64,000 nucleotides of DNA from Shewanella vesiculosa (GCF_021560015.1 NZ_CP073588.1:1798001-1862000); one strand, 5' to 3'; numbered from the stretch's first letter, positions 1-9,533 are shown. Made by a program: numbers and translations. The notes: generated by a model not told the origin, from the sequence alone.

Positions 1-705
1 ACCTGGGAACACACGTAATTCGCCATAATCTAAGTCAGCCATATGAGTACAGACTGAGTTTAAGAAATAACGGTCATGCGAAATAATGATCATGGTGCTG
101 TTACGTTGGTTCAACATATCTTGTAACCAGCGAATAGTATCGATGTCCAAGTTGTTGGTAGGTTCGTCAAGTAACAGTAAATCTGGGTCAGAGAATAATG
201 CTTGCGCCAAAAGCACACGCAATTTAAAACCTGGAGCGATTTCGCTCATTAAGCCAAAGTGTTGTTCGGTACCAATACCGACACCTAAAAGTAAGTCACC
301 TGCACGAGATTCAGAGGTATAACCATCCATCTCGGCAAATTCCATCTCAAGTTCAGATACTTTAATACCGTCTTCTTCGCTCATTTCAGGTAAAGAATAA
401 ATACGGTCGCGCTCTTGCTTTACTTTCCACAACTCACGGTGGCCCATGATTACAGTGTCTACGACAGAAAAGGCTTCGTATGCAAACTGGTCTTGGTTTA
501 ATTTACCCATACGTTCGTTAACATCTATTGAGACGTTACCACTTGATGGTTCTAAATCACCGGCAAGGATTTTCATAAAGGTGGATTTACCACAACCATT
601 CGCGCCAATTAAACCGTAGCGATTTCCGCCACCAAATTTGACTGAGAGGTTTTCAAACAGTGGCTTAGCGCCAAACTGCATTGTGATGTTAGCTGTTGTA
701 ATCAA
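1..705 (-). CDS. ybiT: ABC-F family ATPase YbiT, 5' part only
   Basis: N-terminal 235 codons of a gene that runs off the left edge. ABC-F proteins are soluble twin-ATPase proteins without membrane domains that act on ribosomes. Visible are a Walker A (GANGCGKST), an [11 protein letters not shown]alker B/signature region and an SHDRYF H-loop of the first ATPase domain. The sequence follows E. coli YbiT almost residue for residue as I remember it ([20 protein letters not shown]). The start is a TTG at 703-705. No in-frame ATG lies nearby upstream, and the TTG aligns with the first Met of E. coli YbiT, with GGA about 8 bases before it. A sigma70-like promoter is seen at 850-878. Confidence 0.9.
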   Translation of the reverse strand, partial: MITTANITMQFGAKPLFENLSVKFGGGNRYGLIGANGCGKSTFMKILAGDLEPSSGNVSIDVNERMGKLNQDQFAYEAFSVVDTVIMGHRELWKVKQERDRIYSLPEMSEEDGIKVSELEMEFAEMDGYTSESRAGDLLLGVGIGTEQHFGLMSEIAPGFKLRVLLAQALFSDPDLLLLDEPTNNLDIDTIRWLQDMLNQRNSTMIIISHDRYFLNSVCTHMADLDYGELRVFPG

Positions 706-1063
706 AATGAAATTCCAAATCGTGTTGTGTGTTGAAGCCGATATCAAATTATAGTGTATTCGCTCAAGTTGACATCTATATGACTCAAGCAAGCAAAAAT
801 GATATTGAAACTAGAATACGGCAAAGCCGAGGTAAATACGAAGCGCGATAGTGTAAGGATTTTTGGCCTATTTATCAACCTAGCAATCAACAATAGCGCA
901 GACAAATACTGGCCACTTTTGAGATGCCAGCAAGTATATGCCAACCATAATGCATATATCAGGGACGATAAATACACCAAGGTGGCTTAACACCGAAAAC
1001 ATCAATATGTTTTCGGCATCAATGATAACCGTGTGAAGTATTTAGTAAAAATATTGCCTCAGC
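706..1063. other. Intergenic region upstream of ybiT
   Basis: No convincing gene. It holds the candidate ybiT promoter (850-878, minus strand) and an inverted repeat at 993-1016 (CCGAAAACAT, 4-base loop, ATGTTTTCGG). That repeat could end transcription coming from the minus-strand gene at 1224-2015 or its extension to 1064. Open frames here on both strands are short, lack ribosome binding sites and overlap each other, so I treat them as chance. Confidence 0.5.
850..878 (-). promoter_or_regulatory. Putative sigma70 promoter of ybiT
   Basis: On the minus strand TTGATA, a 17-base spacer and TACACT form a good -35/-10 pair pointing at ybiT. The predicted leader would be about 135 bases. Seen by eye only. 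Confidence 0.45.
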
Positions 1064-1223
1064 TTAGGCGCTTGCTGGATCTGTTACATGGTCAGGATGA
1101 ATTTCTGCTTGGATAAAGCAGTTTTGTAGCACTTTTTTCGATGGGTACATACTTGCTGTGCTATCAATTATTTGCGCATCAAAATCGACAACAATAGGAA
1201 TAAAATGGCTCGCTTTGGTGATT

Positions 1224-2015
1224 TTACGCTGTCTTAATTTTTTTCAATGCGCTGATATCAGCATTCGAAGGCGAATGGTCAAAAGTAAAATACAAATAAT
1301 GAATCGTATTTTGAGACTTCATTCCGAGCACTTTCTTTAACTCTACTAAGCGAGTCACTAATTGCTCATTCTGTGCTTGAACCTGCGCAATTGAGACTTT
1401 ACTCATATCAAATACGGATATTGAAATAACACTATTGATATACTTTTGCGCCGCAATAAACTCAAGCCCTTCAACCTTAGGTGAACCGTCTGTCTCGAGT
1501 ATTGATGGCGCTAACTCTACAAAGCCGTTGCTATTGATTAAAATGTCTTTTAAACGCTCACGGGCTGTGGGCAATGTACTAAAATACGCCTCTTTCTTAC
1601 GAATATTGTGTCTCATGTAAACCGCTAGGGCACCACAAAGCACTAAAAAGACGATTTTGCCACCAATACGATGCCAAAAATCTAGGTATGGCGCATCCGG
1701 TAAAGTAACCCCGGCTTCCAAGGTTAGCGCTTCAACCTCTAGCGGCATCAGATCAATGTATAAATCATCTTCTGGCAGCATGCCAGCAAAACGGCCATCG
1801 TAATTCCACAGTGGAATAAATAATACTTCAACCGATTTATAGATATAGCCAATATCGACGTTATCGCCCTCAGGGGTCTGAAATCGTTCGTCATCGGGAA
1901 GTTCCACTAGGGTAATAATGTTTTCCCCACCAAAAGAAATTAATCCCGCTTTGGCATGCGAAATATTAGCGGTTATAAGCAAGCAGAATAGCAATAGTAA
2001 GAAAATATTTTTCAT
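1224..2015 (-). CDS. Exported, membrane-anchored protein of unknown function; C-terminus probably frameshifted
   Basis: I do not recognise a family. The 263-residue product begins with a signal peptide (about residues 1-21, ending SHA-KAG), has a mostly acidic periplasmic stretch, then one membrane helix near 118-135, and a cytoplasmic tail of about 125 residues. The end looks wrong. After SALKK the frame stops within a few codons, but removing one A from the A7 run (1238-1244 on the plus strand) opens the frame for 53 more codons. These give a soluble-looking sequence containing KASHFIPIVVDFDAQIID and end at 1064. The true gene is therefore probably 1064-2015, 316 residues. It stands alone between ybiT and a peptidase gene. 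Confidence 0.6.
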   Translation of the reverse strand: MKNIFLLLLFCLLITANISHAKAGLISFGGENIITLVELPDDERFQTPEGDNVDIGYIYKSVEVLFIPLWNYDGRFAGMLPEDDLYIDLMPLEVEALTLEAGVTLPDAPYLDFWHRIGGKIVFLVLCGALAVYMRHNIRKKEAYFSTLPTARERLKDILINSNGFVELAPSILETDGSPKVEGLEFIAAQKYINSVISISVFDMSKVSIAQVQAQNEQLVTRLVELKKVLGMKSQNTIHYLYFTFDHSPSNADISALKKIKTA

Positions 2016-2205
2016 TTTAATCCTTTATGAATAAAAAATAGCTGATTAGTGATCAGACTAAGCAGTGAATAGCGGAACCACAAATTGTAATCGCAATGAG
2101 TCTTTTAGATTCCCTTCATACAAGGACTCATCGCTATTATACTAAAAAATTCTCAGACAACAACGCCATAGCGCTTATAATCGCGCGACTAGCCTAGGAG
2201 CATTT

Positions 2206-3126
2206 TTATCGTTTTAAATACTCAATAATGTAGTCTAATCCACCAGTGATAGCGGCGACTTGGGCATCGTTACATTCTTGCGCTGTGACCAGAGGGCTAT
2301 CAGGATAAACTTCAGTCGTGGTGTTAAAGTGATTGTCAGTGATACCGGCGCATAAACTGAGTTTTTTTACCGGATAGTTAATCACCCCAAATTGCTCAAT
2401 CGGCACTTCAATTAGTTGCCCATTATCGTCTGGTGCAATATGGGTCACTTTGGCAACGGAATCAATTATCGCTTTTTGAAATGCGGGAGTTGGATTATCA
2501 CTGTCACCCACCAAATAAAAACCGTCAGGAATAATGCCTTTAGCATAATCAACGCCATCGCGAGCAGACAATACTGGTCTAAACTCTATCTCATCAGTAT
2601 CGGTCGTTTCATGTAAATCAATATGTGCATATACCTCACCCAGTGTGGCCACAAATGCCATTAATGCCGCTGATTCTTCCGCAGGACTGTTAGGGTAAAA
2701 AGAGCGATTAGGATCGATGGCTTTTGGGTTCCAACGATTAATAGTTTCATAACCCCACGGGCTGATACATGGCGCAACCACCACATTAAAATACTGAGCG
2801 TAATCTTGCGCTTTAGTGGCTAAAAATTGAATGGCACCTTGTACACCACTGGTTTCATATCCATGTACGCCGCCGGTGATCAAAATGGTTTTTTTAGTAC
2901 TGTCCCACTTGAGTGGTTTAAAACCAAATAAAGGATACTTGTCGACGTCATAAGATAACGCGCCATACTGTATTTGCTCAAATTGAGCCGCAAGCGGGGT
3001 TAACTTACTGACCACTTCATCTTGATATGACCGCTTGATAGTCACTTGTGCTAACCATTGGGCTTTGTGATCATCGGTCCATTTTTGTCCAGGAATGCCA
3101 ATTGGATACGCTGTTGAATTGCTCAT
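2206..3126 (-). CDS. M14-type zinc carboxypeptidase (succinylglutamate desuccinylase/aspartoacylase-like)
   Basis: Likely a cytoplasmic metallohydrolase of 306 residues, because no signal peptide is visible. The zinc-binding pattern of the M14 fold is present: GGVHGYETSG gives His88 and Glu91, and HIDLHETTD near residues 168-175 gives the third ligand, His172. The segment PNRSFYPNSP carries the Arg region typical of the family. The substrate cannot be read from the sequence; peptides with an N- or C-terminal acyl or amino-acid group are usual for relatives. It is followed on the same strand by an EamA-type transporter, 38 bases away in the upstream direction. Confidence 0.75.
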   Translation of the reverse strand: MSNSTAYPIGIPGQKWTDDHKAQWLAQVTIKRSYQDEVVSKLTPLAAQFEQIQYGALSYDVDKYPLFGFKPLKWDSTKKTILITGGVHGYETSGVQGAIQFLATKAQDYAQYFNVVVAPCISPWGYETINRWNPKAIDPNRSFYPNSPAEESAALMAFVATLGEVYAHIDLHETTDTDEIEFRPVLSARDGVDYAKGIIPDGFYLVGDSDNPTPAFQKAIIDSVAKVTHIAPDDNGQLIEVPIEQFGVINYPVKKLSLCAGITDNHFNTTTEVYPDSPLVTAQECNDAQVAAITGGLDYIIEYLKR

Positions 3127-3164
3127 ATAACCTCGTTAATCGTTTGTTTTATTGAGTTAATCTA

Positions 3165-4169
3165 TTACGTTAGTTTATTTATTGTGACGGATTTAGGTTT
3201 AGCTAAAATAACTAAGCCTATGCCTAAAAAAATGATACTGGCGGAAATACTAAGATGAATACTGATCACTTCATCTAAAAATAGTACCCCGCCAAAGGCG
3301 GCGATGACAGGAACGGTCAGTTGTAGTACTGCCGCATGTGTTGCTGTTAGCCCACGTAAAGCTTGATACCATAATGCGTAACCGACGCCAGATGCCAGCC
3401 CACCTGACAATACGGCCAATAAAATGCCTGCGGGCGACAAGATAAGGTGATTAATGGGTTCAACAACGCTAAACAATGGCAGTAACCAGACTACACCTAT
3501 CATTGCCGCAACTAACGGCAAGGTGCGAATAAAATTATATCCGGTATCAAACAGTGGTTTGCGCGACTGTTTACCTAATAACGTGTAGCCACCCCAAGCA
3601 CAGCCACTGAGGGCCATTAATATTAGGCCTATGATTGAAGGAGCGCTGACGCCCGGTAAAACTAAATATCCAAAACCTGCAAATGCCAATGAGGCGCCAA
3701 TAACCTCGAGTAAGGTTAACCGCTGGCCTTGAATATAACTCATCAGCATCATACTCATTTGTACTGCGGCAAATAAAATTAATGCGCCAGTTGCGGTATC
3801 AAGAAGCACGTAAGCGTATGAAAAAGTGACTGCATAAATGAACAGTAATCCCGCAGCTAGAAAGCTGCCGTGACTCGCTGATGTTGCTGCCTTGGTTTTA
3901 TTGGCAGCACTTTTATTAACGTCACTTTTATTAACGTCACTTGTATTGGTGTGGAGGCGACGGGTTCGCAATGACATTAATAGCCACAACACCAACGCCC
4001 CTGCAGTTAAACGAATAGCGGTAAAACTGCTTGGATCAATTAATGGTGTGGTTTGCTGAACTGATAATGCCATGCGGCACAATACCGAATTAGCCGCAAA
4101 TGCGACCAGAGCCACTAGGGTATACAAGGCCACAGAAAGCGTCGATAAATATGCTAATAGAACAGACAT
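3165..4169 (-). CDS. DMT-superfamily transporter (two EamA domains)
   Basis: Integral inner-membrane protein of 334 residues with about ten hydrophobic helices in two similar halves, as in the drug/metabolite transporter superfamily (EamA/RhaT type). A longer form would begin at a TTG at 4214, but that overlaps the preceding gene. The ATG at 4169 (MSVLLAYLSTL) leaves an 11-base gap and starts directly at the first helix, so I prefer it. A hydrophilic loop after the second helix contains a repeated SDVNK peptide encoded by a 15-bp DNA repeat. Direction and substrate are unknown; export of amino acids or metabolites is common in the family. Confidence 0.8.
   Translation of the reverse strand: MSVLLAYLSTLSVALYTLVALVAFAANSVLCRMALSVQQTTPLIDPSSFTAIRLTAGALVLWLLMSLRTRRLHTNTSDVNKSDVNKSAANKTKAATSASHGSFLAAGLLFIYAVTFSYAYVLLDTATGALILFAAVQMSMMLMSYIQGQRLTLLEVIGASLAFAGFGYLVLPGVSAPSIIGLILMALSGCAWGGYTLLGKQSRKPLFDTGYNFIRTLPLVAAMIGVVWLLPLFSVVEPINHLILSPAGILLAVLSGGLASGVGYALWYQALRGLTATHAAVLQLTVPVIAAFGGVLFLDEVISIHLSISASIIFLGIGLVILAKPKSVTINKLT
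3908..3952. repeat. 15-bp tandem repeat inside the EamA transporter gene
   Basis: Two exact copies of CACTTTTATTAACGT (3908-3922, 3923-3937) and a degenerate third copy. On the coding strand they give the repeated pentapeptide SDVNK in a loop between membrane helices, where length change would be tolerated. Confidence 0.8.
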
Positions 4170-4179
4170 AGACAGGCGA

Positions 4180-4416
4180 CTATGCTTTTTTCTTAAAGGT
4201 AAACTTTTGCACAAACCACTGTATTACCCCGACTTGTTGAACGTGAGTTAAGCCAAAATAAACACAGATCCACGGAGAGATAAGTAAAAACCAAGGTAAC
4301 GCAGCTGTCGAGCGACCTGAGAATTGTAAATATAAAAAGCCGCCGTAAATAATAATGACGCCGAAGATCCCCACTATTAACATGATTTTTTTAAGCAGGT
4401 ATTCTAATTTGGCCAC
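4180..4416 (-). CDS. Small inner-membrane protein of unknown function
   Basis: 78 residues, starting at an ATG. A basic N-terminus (KLEYLLKK) is followed by two hydrophobic helices near residues 11-31 and 39-59 and a basic C-terminal tail (FTFKKKA). I do not recognise a family. It lies just upstream of the EamA transporter with an 11-base gap, so the two may be co-transcribed. Length, composition and position support a real gene, but there is no motif to suggest a role. Confidence 0.55.
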   Translation of the reverse strand: MAKLEYLLKKIMLIVGIFGVIIIYGGFLYLQFSGRSTAALPWFLLISPWICVYFGLTHVQQVGVIQWFVQKFTFKKKA

Positions 4417-4436
4417 GTAATTAATCCTTAAAAAGT

Positions 4437-4483
4437 AAAAAAGTCACGCCGAGATAATACACATGGTATTCACTCGGCGTGAC
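4437..4483 (-). terminator. Rho-independent terminator of the ivd operon
   Basis: An 11-bp stem (GTCACGCCGAG with CTCGGCGTGAC) encloses a second short stem (AATAC/GTATT). On the minus strand it is followed by T6 and further T-rich sequence. It lies 39 bases after the ivdG stop. Confidence 0.85.
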
Positions 4484-4521
4484 GGCATCATAACAAACTG
4501 ATTAAGCGAAATACTACCGGC

Positions 4522-5280
4522 TTATAAACGAATACCGCCATCAATTTCAAATACTCGGCCGTTAACATAATCATTTTCAATGATAAAACGCACTGTAGAA
4601 GCAATTTCTTCCGGTTGACCTAAACGACCGACGGGTACCATTTGCTCAAGGCGTTCTAATGCTTCAGGCTTCATTGCTGCAGTCATTTCAGTGGCGATAA
4701 CACCAGGCGCAACCGCGGCGCTGCGAATATTATAGCGCGCTAACTCTTTGGCCCAGCCGACAGACATAGCTGCAACGCCAGCTTTAGAGGCTGAGTAATT
4801 AGACTGCCCCATGTTACCGGATTTTGCTAAGCTAGAAATATTAATGATAACCCCAGCTTGACCAGTCTCAATCATGGCTGCAGCGGCTTCACGACCACAC
4901 AAAAAAGTACCGGTTAAATTGACGTTAATGACGGACTGAAATTGTTGATAGGACATGCGATCAACGACTTTGCCGTCTTTCGCTTTAACCATTAAGCCGT
5001 CACGTAAAATACCTGCATTGTTGATTAACACATTCACTTGGCCAAAATCTTCAACAATAAATTTAAAACCAGAAACGACATCTTCTTCATCAGTAATGTC
5101 TAAGGCGTAACCTTGTACTTCAGTGATTGAACCTAAATCAGCACAAGCCTGTTCAAGTTTGCTTTGGTCGACATCGATAAGTGCCAATTTAGCCCCTTGT
5201 GCAGCCAAATTTTGCGCCATTGCCAGACCTAATCCACCTGCTCCGCCAGTAATGACGACAACCTTATCTTTTAATTCCAT
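4522..5280 (-). CDS. ivdG: SDR-family 3-hydroxy-2-methylbutyryl-CoA dehydrogenase
   Basis: Short-chain dehydrogenase of 252 residues that by operon context oxidises 2-methyl-3-hydroxybutyryl-CoA with NAD in isoleucine breakdown. Visible are the Rossmann glycine motif TGGAGGLGLA near residue 12, NNAG near 88, the catalytic Ser of NISSLAKSG, and YSASK, the Tyr-x3-Lys dyad. The start is the ATG at 5278-5280; a TTG one codon earlier is also possible. It is the last gene of the seven-gene ivd operon, 12 bases after mmsB, and is followed by a strong terminator. The order matches the Shewanella ivdABCDEFG cluster. Confidence 0.88.
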   Translation of the reverse strand: MELKDKVVVITGGAGGLGLAMAQNLAAQGAKLALIDVDQSKLEQACADLGSITEVQGYALDITDEEDVVSGFKFIVEDFGQVNVLINNAGILRDGLMVKAKDGKVVDRMSYQQFQSVINVNLTGTFLCGREAAAAMIETGQAGVIINISSLAKSGNMGQSNYSASKAGVAAMSVGWAKELARYNIRSAAVAPGVIATEMTAAMKPEALERLEQMVPVGRLGQPEEIASTVRFIIENDYVNGRVFEIDGGIRL

Positions 5281-5292
5281 CAACTGAATCCT

Positions 5293-6192
5293 TTATTTTT
5301 TCTTTGAAAACTGTTCAAAAATACTTGAAAAATCGCGACGGCCATTGCCTTGACGAGCATGATTAACATATAAACTGCGAGCCAAAGATCCCATCGGTGT
5401 GCTTGAGTTAGACGCGACGGCCGCTTCTTGCGACAAGCCTAAATCTTTTACCATCAAATCGACCATAAAGCCGCCTTGATAATCTTTCGACGACGGTACA
5501 TTTTCCATCACATCTGGGCATGGATTATACTTTTCGAGAGTCCAGTTACCGCCACTGCTGACTTTCATGATATCAGATAGCACTTTAGGATCTAAACCAT
5601 TATCCAAACCTAATTGCAATGACTCGCTAGTACCGACCATCAACACAGATAACAGCATGTTGTTACATATCTTGGCAATTTGCCCAGCACCCACAGCGCC
5701 AGCATGAAAAATATTGCCGCCCATAACAGTCAGTACGGTTTGCGCTTGTTGATAAGCTGAGTCACTACCACCACAAATAAAGGTTAAGCTGCCGGCGGCT
5801 GCGCCTGCTGTGCCGCCAGAAACGGGTGCATCCATAAACTCTATGCCTTTTTCGCAAGCTTTAGCTCCCACTAGACGGGCACTATCTGCATCTATGGTAG
5901 AACAATCAATTAATAGTGCATGCTTTGACACAACATCAAGCAGGCCTTTATTGTCATCGTCACCTAAATATAAGCTGCGTACATGTTTGCCAGCGGGAAG
6001 CATGGTTATCACAAAATCGGCAGCGGCTGCTGCGCCACAGGCGGTTTTAGCGCTTAATGCACCTTGATCAGTTAGCGCTGTGACTGCGGCCGGGTTTAAG
6101 TCAAACACTGTGACTGTCATACCCGCCTTAACTAAGTTGGCCGCCATTGGGCCGCCCATATTGCCTAAACCAATAAATGCTACTGTTGCCAT
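5293..6192 (-). CDS. mmsB: 3-hydroxyisobutyrate dehydrogenase
   Basis: 299 residues; oxidises 3-hydroxyisobutyrate to methylmalonate semialdehyde with NAD in valine catabolism. The N-terminal GLGNMGGPMAANL dinucleotide-binding motif is at residues 8-20. DAPVSGGTAGA is the substrate-binding signature of the beta-hydroxyacid dehydrogenase family. The catalytic Lys lies in GQIAKICNNML, and the C-terminal KDLGLSQEAA segment is typical. It starts five bases after the ivdE stop, so translational coupling is likely. Its product feeds MmsA, encoded in the same operon. Confidence 0.92.
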   Translation of the reverse strand: MATVAFIGLGNMGGPMAANLVKAGMTVTVFDLNPAAVTALTDQGALSAKTACGAAAAADFVITMLPAGKHVRSLYLGDDDNKGLLDVVSKHALLIDCSTIDADSARLVGAKACEKGIEFMDAPVSGGTAGAAAGSLTFICGGSDSAYQQAQTVLTVMGGNIFHAGAVGAGQIAKICNNMLLSVLMVGTSESLQLGLDNGLDPKVLSDIMKVSSGGNWTLEKYNPCPDVMENVPSSKDYQGGFMVDLMVKDLGLSQEAAVASNSSTPMGSLARSLYVNHARQGNGRRDFSSIFEQFSKKK

Positions 6193-6197
6193 GTTGA

Positions 6198-7323
6198 TTA
6201 TCCTTTTATAAAGTCTGCTAATGGGTGCTTATCTGCGGCCCAAGGAGATGTGACAAGTTGGGCTATTTTGCTCGGTTCAACCGCTTCAACATCGGTAAAC
6301 AGCCATTGAGGGTTGCGATCCTTATCAATCAGTAACGCCCTTACACCTTCACAAAAATCCCCCCATAGAGCAACAATTAACGCTAACACCCAGTTCCCAC
6401 TTGAAGCATTCGGCTAAACTCAGCGCTGAACCTAATGCCGCTTGAGAAAAGATCAGATGCCAGCTGATCGGACTCCCCGCTAATGCTGTTTTCTGCGCGC
6501 GTTTAAGCCAATCAAGCTCAGTATTTAGCGTCGATAATTGGTGATGAACATCCAGAATGTCACCTGCCATTAATAAATCGATTTGACTTTGAAATTGTTG
6601 TAAATGACTGGTTGTAAGCGACGCTAGATGCGGCTGTGTCATACCAGAAAGCAAATCGCTCAATAGCTGATGATTTGTATCGTTATCTTGGCTCCACGTT
6701 AGTTTGGCCATAGCATCAAACAGCGGCTGTTTTTCATCGCTGGTTAAGTAATAGTTGCCCAAGTTAACGTACAAGGCGTCTGAGGCGTTCATGTTGTAGG
6801 CCGTTAAGCCAAGAAATAAGCCTGTTTTTCCTGGCATCCGATTTAAAAAGTAACTGCCACCGACATCGGGATATAAACCAATGGTGACTTCTGGCATCGC
6901 AATACGACTGCGCTCAGTCACAATGCGATGACTACCACCAGCCATGAGTCCTAATCCGCCGCCCATGACAATGCCGTCGCCCCATACCAGCACAGGCTTA
7001 CCAAATTGATGCAGTAAGTAATCCAATTGGTATTCTTGGGTAAAAAATTCACAGGCTTCATCGGTGATGTTATTGGGATTAGCGATAGATGCATGATAAA
7101 TCGCACGAACATCACCGCCAGCGCAAAAAGCCTTGTCGCCAGCGCCTTTGATAACCACGCAAGCAATACTGTCATCGTTTTTCCAGCGCGTGAGCTGGTT
7201 TTGCATCGCTGCAACCATGTTAAGCGTTAATGCATTAAGCGCTTTTTCGATATTCAGGGTCACTACGCCAATAGATTGGCCAGATAGTGTGCCTAACGTT
7301 TGAAATATTACCTCTTGAGTCAT
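6198..7323 (-). pseudogene. ivdE: 3-hydroxyisobutyryl-CoA hydrolase, frameshifted by one base
   Basis: Crotonase-fold hydrolase that releases CoA from 3-hydroxyisobutyryl-CoA in the valine pathway. Residues 1 to about 320 read normally: KAFCAGGDVRAIY, GGGLGLMAGGSHRIVTE and PEVTIGLYPDVGGSYFL are classic for the family. The frame then runs into a stop after SMGGFL. Deleting one G from the G6 run (6359-6364) joins it to GDFCEGVRALLIDKD, the conserved C-terminal signature, and gives 374 residues. The start is ATG 7323, which overlaps the ivdD stop (TAATG) and has GGAAGAA before it. The neighbours are intact and the pathway needs this step, so I suspect a sequence error more than a dead gene. Confidence 0.88.
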
Positions 7324-8105
7324 TAGCTGTTCTTCCAATTTGCGGCGCGTTTTTGTAAAAAGGCGTTCACACCTTCAGCTTGATCTTCACTGCCAAACAG
7401 GTCAACAAACAATTCACGTTCAAGCGGTAATGCCTCAACTATTGGCATCGTACGCCCAGCATTTATCAGCGTTTTACATGCACTGACACTGCCAGGAGAC
7501 TGTTTAGCCACTTTAGCAGCTAATGCGACTGCAGCGTCGAGGGCTTGGCCTTGTTCAACCACTTCTTCAATTAAACCAATTTTTTCAGCTGTGGCTGCAT
7601 CAATCCGTTCACCGCATAAAATCATCCGTTTCGCCCAGCCCTCGCCCACTAGTGCGGTTAAGTTTTGGGTGCCACCGGCACAAGGTAATAAACCCACAGT
7701 GGCTTCTGGTAGCGCCATTTTCACTTGGGTTTCAGCAATACGTAAGTCACACGCTAATGCGACTTCTAAGCCGCCACCCATGGCATAGCCATTAATGGCC
7801 GCGATTGATACACCGCGAAACGCACTTAAGGTTTCAAAGGCTTCACCAAAGTGTTTGGCCATGTTAGCGGCTTTTTCTTTATCACCGTCGGCAAATAAGT
7901 TTAAATCGGCACCGGCAGAAAAAAACCTATCACCTTGGCCAGTGATAACAAGCGCGTAAACATCCTTGCGTTGATTTAATGAAAGCACGATCTGTTTCAA
8001 CGTTTGTAAACTGTCAGCTGTCCAGGTATTGGCTGGCGGGTTGTTCAACGTCAAAATAGCCGTGTGACCAATGATGTGTTCCAGTATATTGGTTTGAGCA
8101 GTCAT
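7323..8105 (-). CDS. ivdD: Enoyl-CoA hydratase of branched-chain amino acid catabolism
   Basis: 260-residue crotonase-family enzyme that hydrates methacrylyl-CoA and tiglyl-CoA. The oxyanion-hole segments FSAGADLN and GYAMGGGLEVALACDL are present. Glutamates corresponding to the two catalytic ones occur in GGLEVAL and PEATVGLLP, and CAGGTQNL follows. It ends in a TAATG overlap with ivdE, so the two are translationally coupled, and it starts 72 bases after ivdC. Confidence 0.9.
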   Translation of the reverse strand: MTAQTNILEHIIGHTAILTLNNPPANTWTADSLQTLKQIVLSLNQRKDVYALVITGQGDRFFSAGADLNLFADGDKEKAANMAKHFGEAFETLSAFRGVSIAAINGYAMGGGLEVALACDLRIAETQVKMALPEATVGLLPCAGGTQNLTALVGEGWAKRMILCGERIDAATAEKIGLIEEVVEQGQALDAAVALAAKVAKQSPGSVSACKTLINAGRTMPIVEALPLERELFVDLFGSEDQAEGVNAFLQKRAANWKNS

Positions 8106-8177
8106 AACCTTATGTCCTTATGTTAGTAATCATTTATGGATCATTCAGTTGTGGATCAGTCAGCAGTGAGCCACTCG

Positions 8178-9335
8178 TTACAGGATAGGATGTGCATCGC
8201 TGGCTAACAAACGACGAGCAATAATTAACCGCATGATCTCGTTAGTGCCCTCTAAAATTTGGTGCACACGTACATCGCGGAAATGACGCTCTAATGGATA
8301 TTCACGAATGTATCCGTAACCACCATGAATTTGCAGCGCACTGTCGCACACTTGAAAGCCCACATCGGTGGCAAAGCGTTTTGCCATGGCACAATATGCG
8401 CTGGCCTCAGGGTCTTGAGTGTCGAGTTTAAATGCCGCTAAACGCACCATTTGACGTGCAGCAACTAACTCTGTTGCCATATCCGCTAGTTTGAATTGTA
8501 GTGCTTGAAAAGCCGCTAATGGCTTACCAAACTGTTTACGCTCATTCATATATTCGGTCGCGCGCGTTAAGGCCGCTTGTGCAGTGCCAATTGAACAGGT
8601 GGCGATATTAATTCGTCCGCCATCTAAACCTTTCATGGCAAAGGTAAAACCTTGGCCTTCTACGCCAAGTAAGTTAACCGCTGGGACGCGCACATTTTCG
8701 AAGCTGATCATTCTCGTCGGTTGGGCGTTCCAGCCCATTTTATCTTCCGCTTTTCCGTAAGTAACGCCTGCGGCATCGGCTGGTACTGCAATGGCAGAAA
8801 CCCCTTTAGGGCCAGCTTCACCGGTACGGCACATCACCACTAAAAGCTCAGTTTCACCCGCTCCAGAAATAAAGACTTTCGAACCTGTGATCACGTAATC
8901 GTCACCATCACGCACGGCTTTAGTTTGCAATGAAGCAGCGTCGCTGCCAGCTCCTGGCTCAGTTAAGCAATATGACGCCAATAACTGCCCTGTGGTTAAG
9001 CCTTCTGACCACTGTTGGCGTAAGGTTTCAGTGCCCCAGGTAGTGACCATCCAAGTGGCCATATTATGGATGGTTAGCATTGCTGTGGTTGTTGTACAGC
9101 CATGGGCTAATTCTTCAAAAATAATTGAAGAATCTAACCGAGACAGGCCCATACCTCCTTCTGATTCTGGCGAGTAAAGTGAACAAAAACCCAGCTCACC
9201 GGCTTTTTGAATCACGTCTTTAGGAAAATGATGTTCTTCGTCCCATTTGGCGGCAAATGGCGCCAGCTCTTCTGCTGCGAATTGACGGGCTAAATCAGCA
9301 AACTGACGCTGATCTTCATTTAAATTAAAATCCAT
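8178..9335 (-). CDS. ivdC: Acyl-CoA dehydrogenase (isobutyryl-/2-methylbutyryl-CoA)
   Basis: FAD enzyme of 385 residues that introduces the 2,3 double bond in isobutyryl-CoA and 2-methylbutyryl-CoA and passes electrons to ETF. Signatures are CLTEPGAGSDAASL (flavin/substrate region), QIHGGYGYIREYPLERHFRD and QILEGTNEIMRLI; the Glu of the last motif is the usual catalytic base position. Length is normal. Fourth gene from the 3' end of the operon; a 198-base gap to mmsA contains no clear terminator. Confidence 0.9.
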   Translation of the reverse strand: MDFNLNEDQRQFADLARQFAAEELAPFAAKWDEEHHFPKDVIQKAGELGFCSLYSPESEGGMGLSRLDSSIIFEELAHGCTTTTAMLTIHNMATWMVTTWGTETLRQQWSEGLTTGQLLASYCLTEPGAGSDAASLQTKAVRDGDDYVITGSKVFISGAGETELLVVMCRTGEAGPKGVSAIAVPADAAGVTYGKAEDKMGWNAQPTRMISFENVRVPAVNLLGVEGQGFTFAMKGLDGGRINIATCSIGTAQAALTRATEYMNERKQFGKPLAAFQALQFKLADMATELVAARQMVRLAAFKLDTQDPEASAYCAMAKRFATDVGFQVCDSALQIHGGYGYIREYPLERHFRDVRVHQILEGTNEIMRLIIARRLLASDAHPIL

Positions 9336-9533
9336 ACTGGAGTCCTTATATTATCTTGGATGACTCTCGGGTCATTTGATATTTTGCCCACCTGCAGCTT
9401 GAGCTACTTAGTCATTAAATGGTGATGTTTGGGCTTACGACATCACCATCCGATGGTGCGAGTCAAAATGGTCTTGTTGTATTAGCAGATAAAAATAACC
9501 GCGATAGGTTTTATCATACCGCGGCCAATGAGC

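Noticed and set aside
744..990. Two overlapping reading frames on opposite strands between ybiT and the 1.2-kb gene
   Set aside because: Short, TTG or unsupported starts, no ribosome binding site, and the region contains the ybiT promoter. The hairpin at 993-1016 after the plus frame is better explained as the end of the minus-strand gene.
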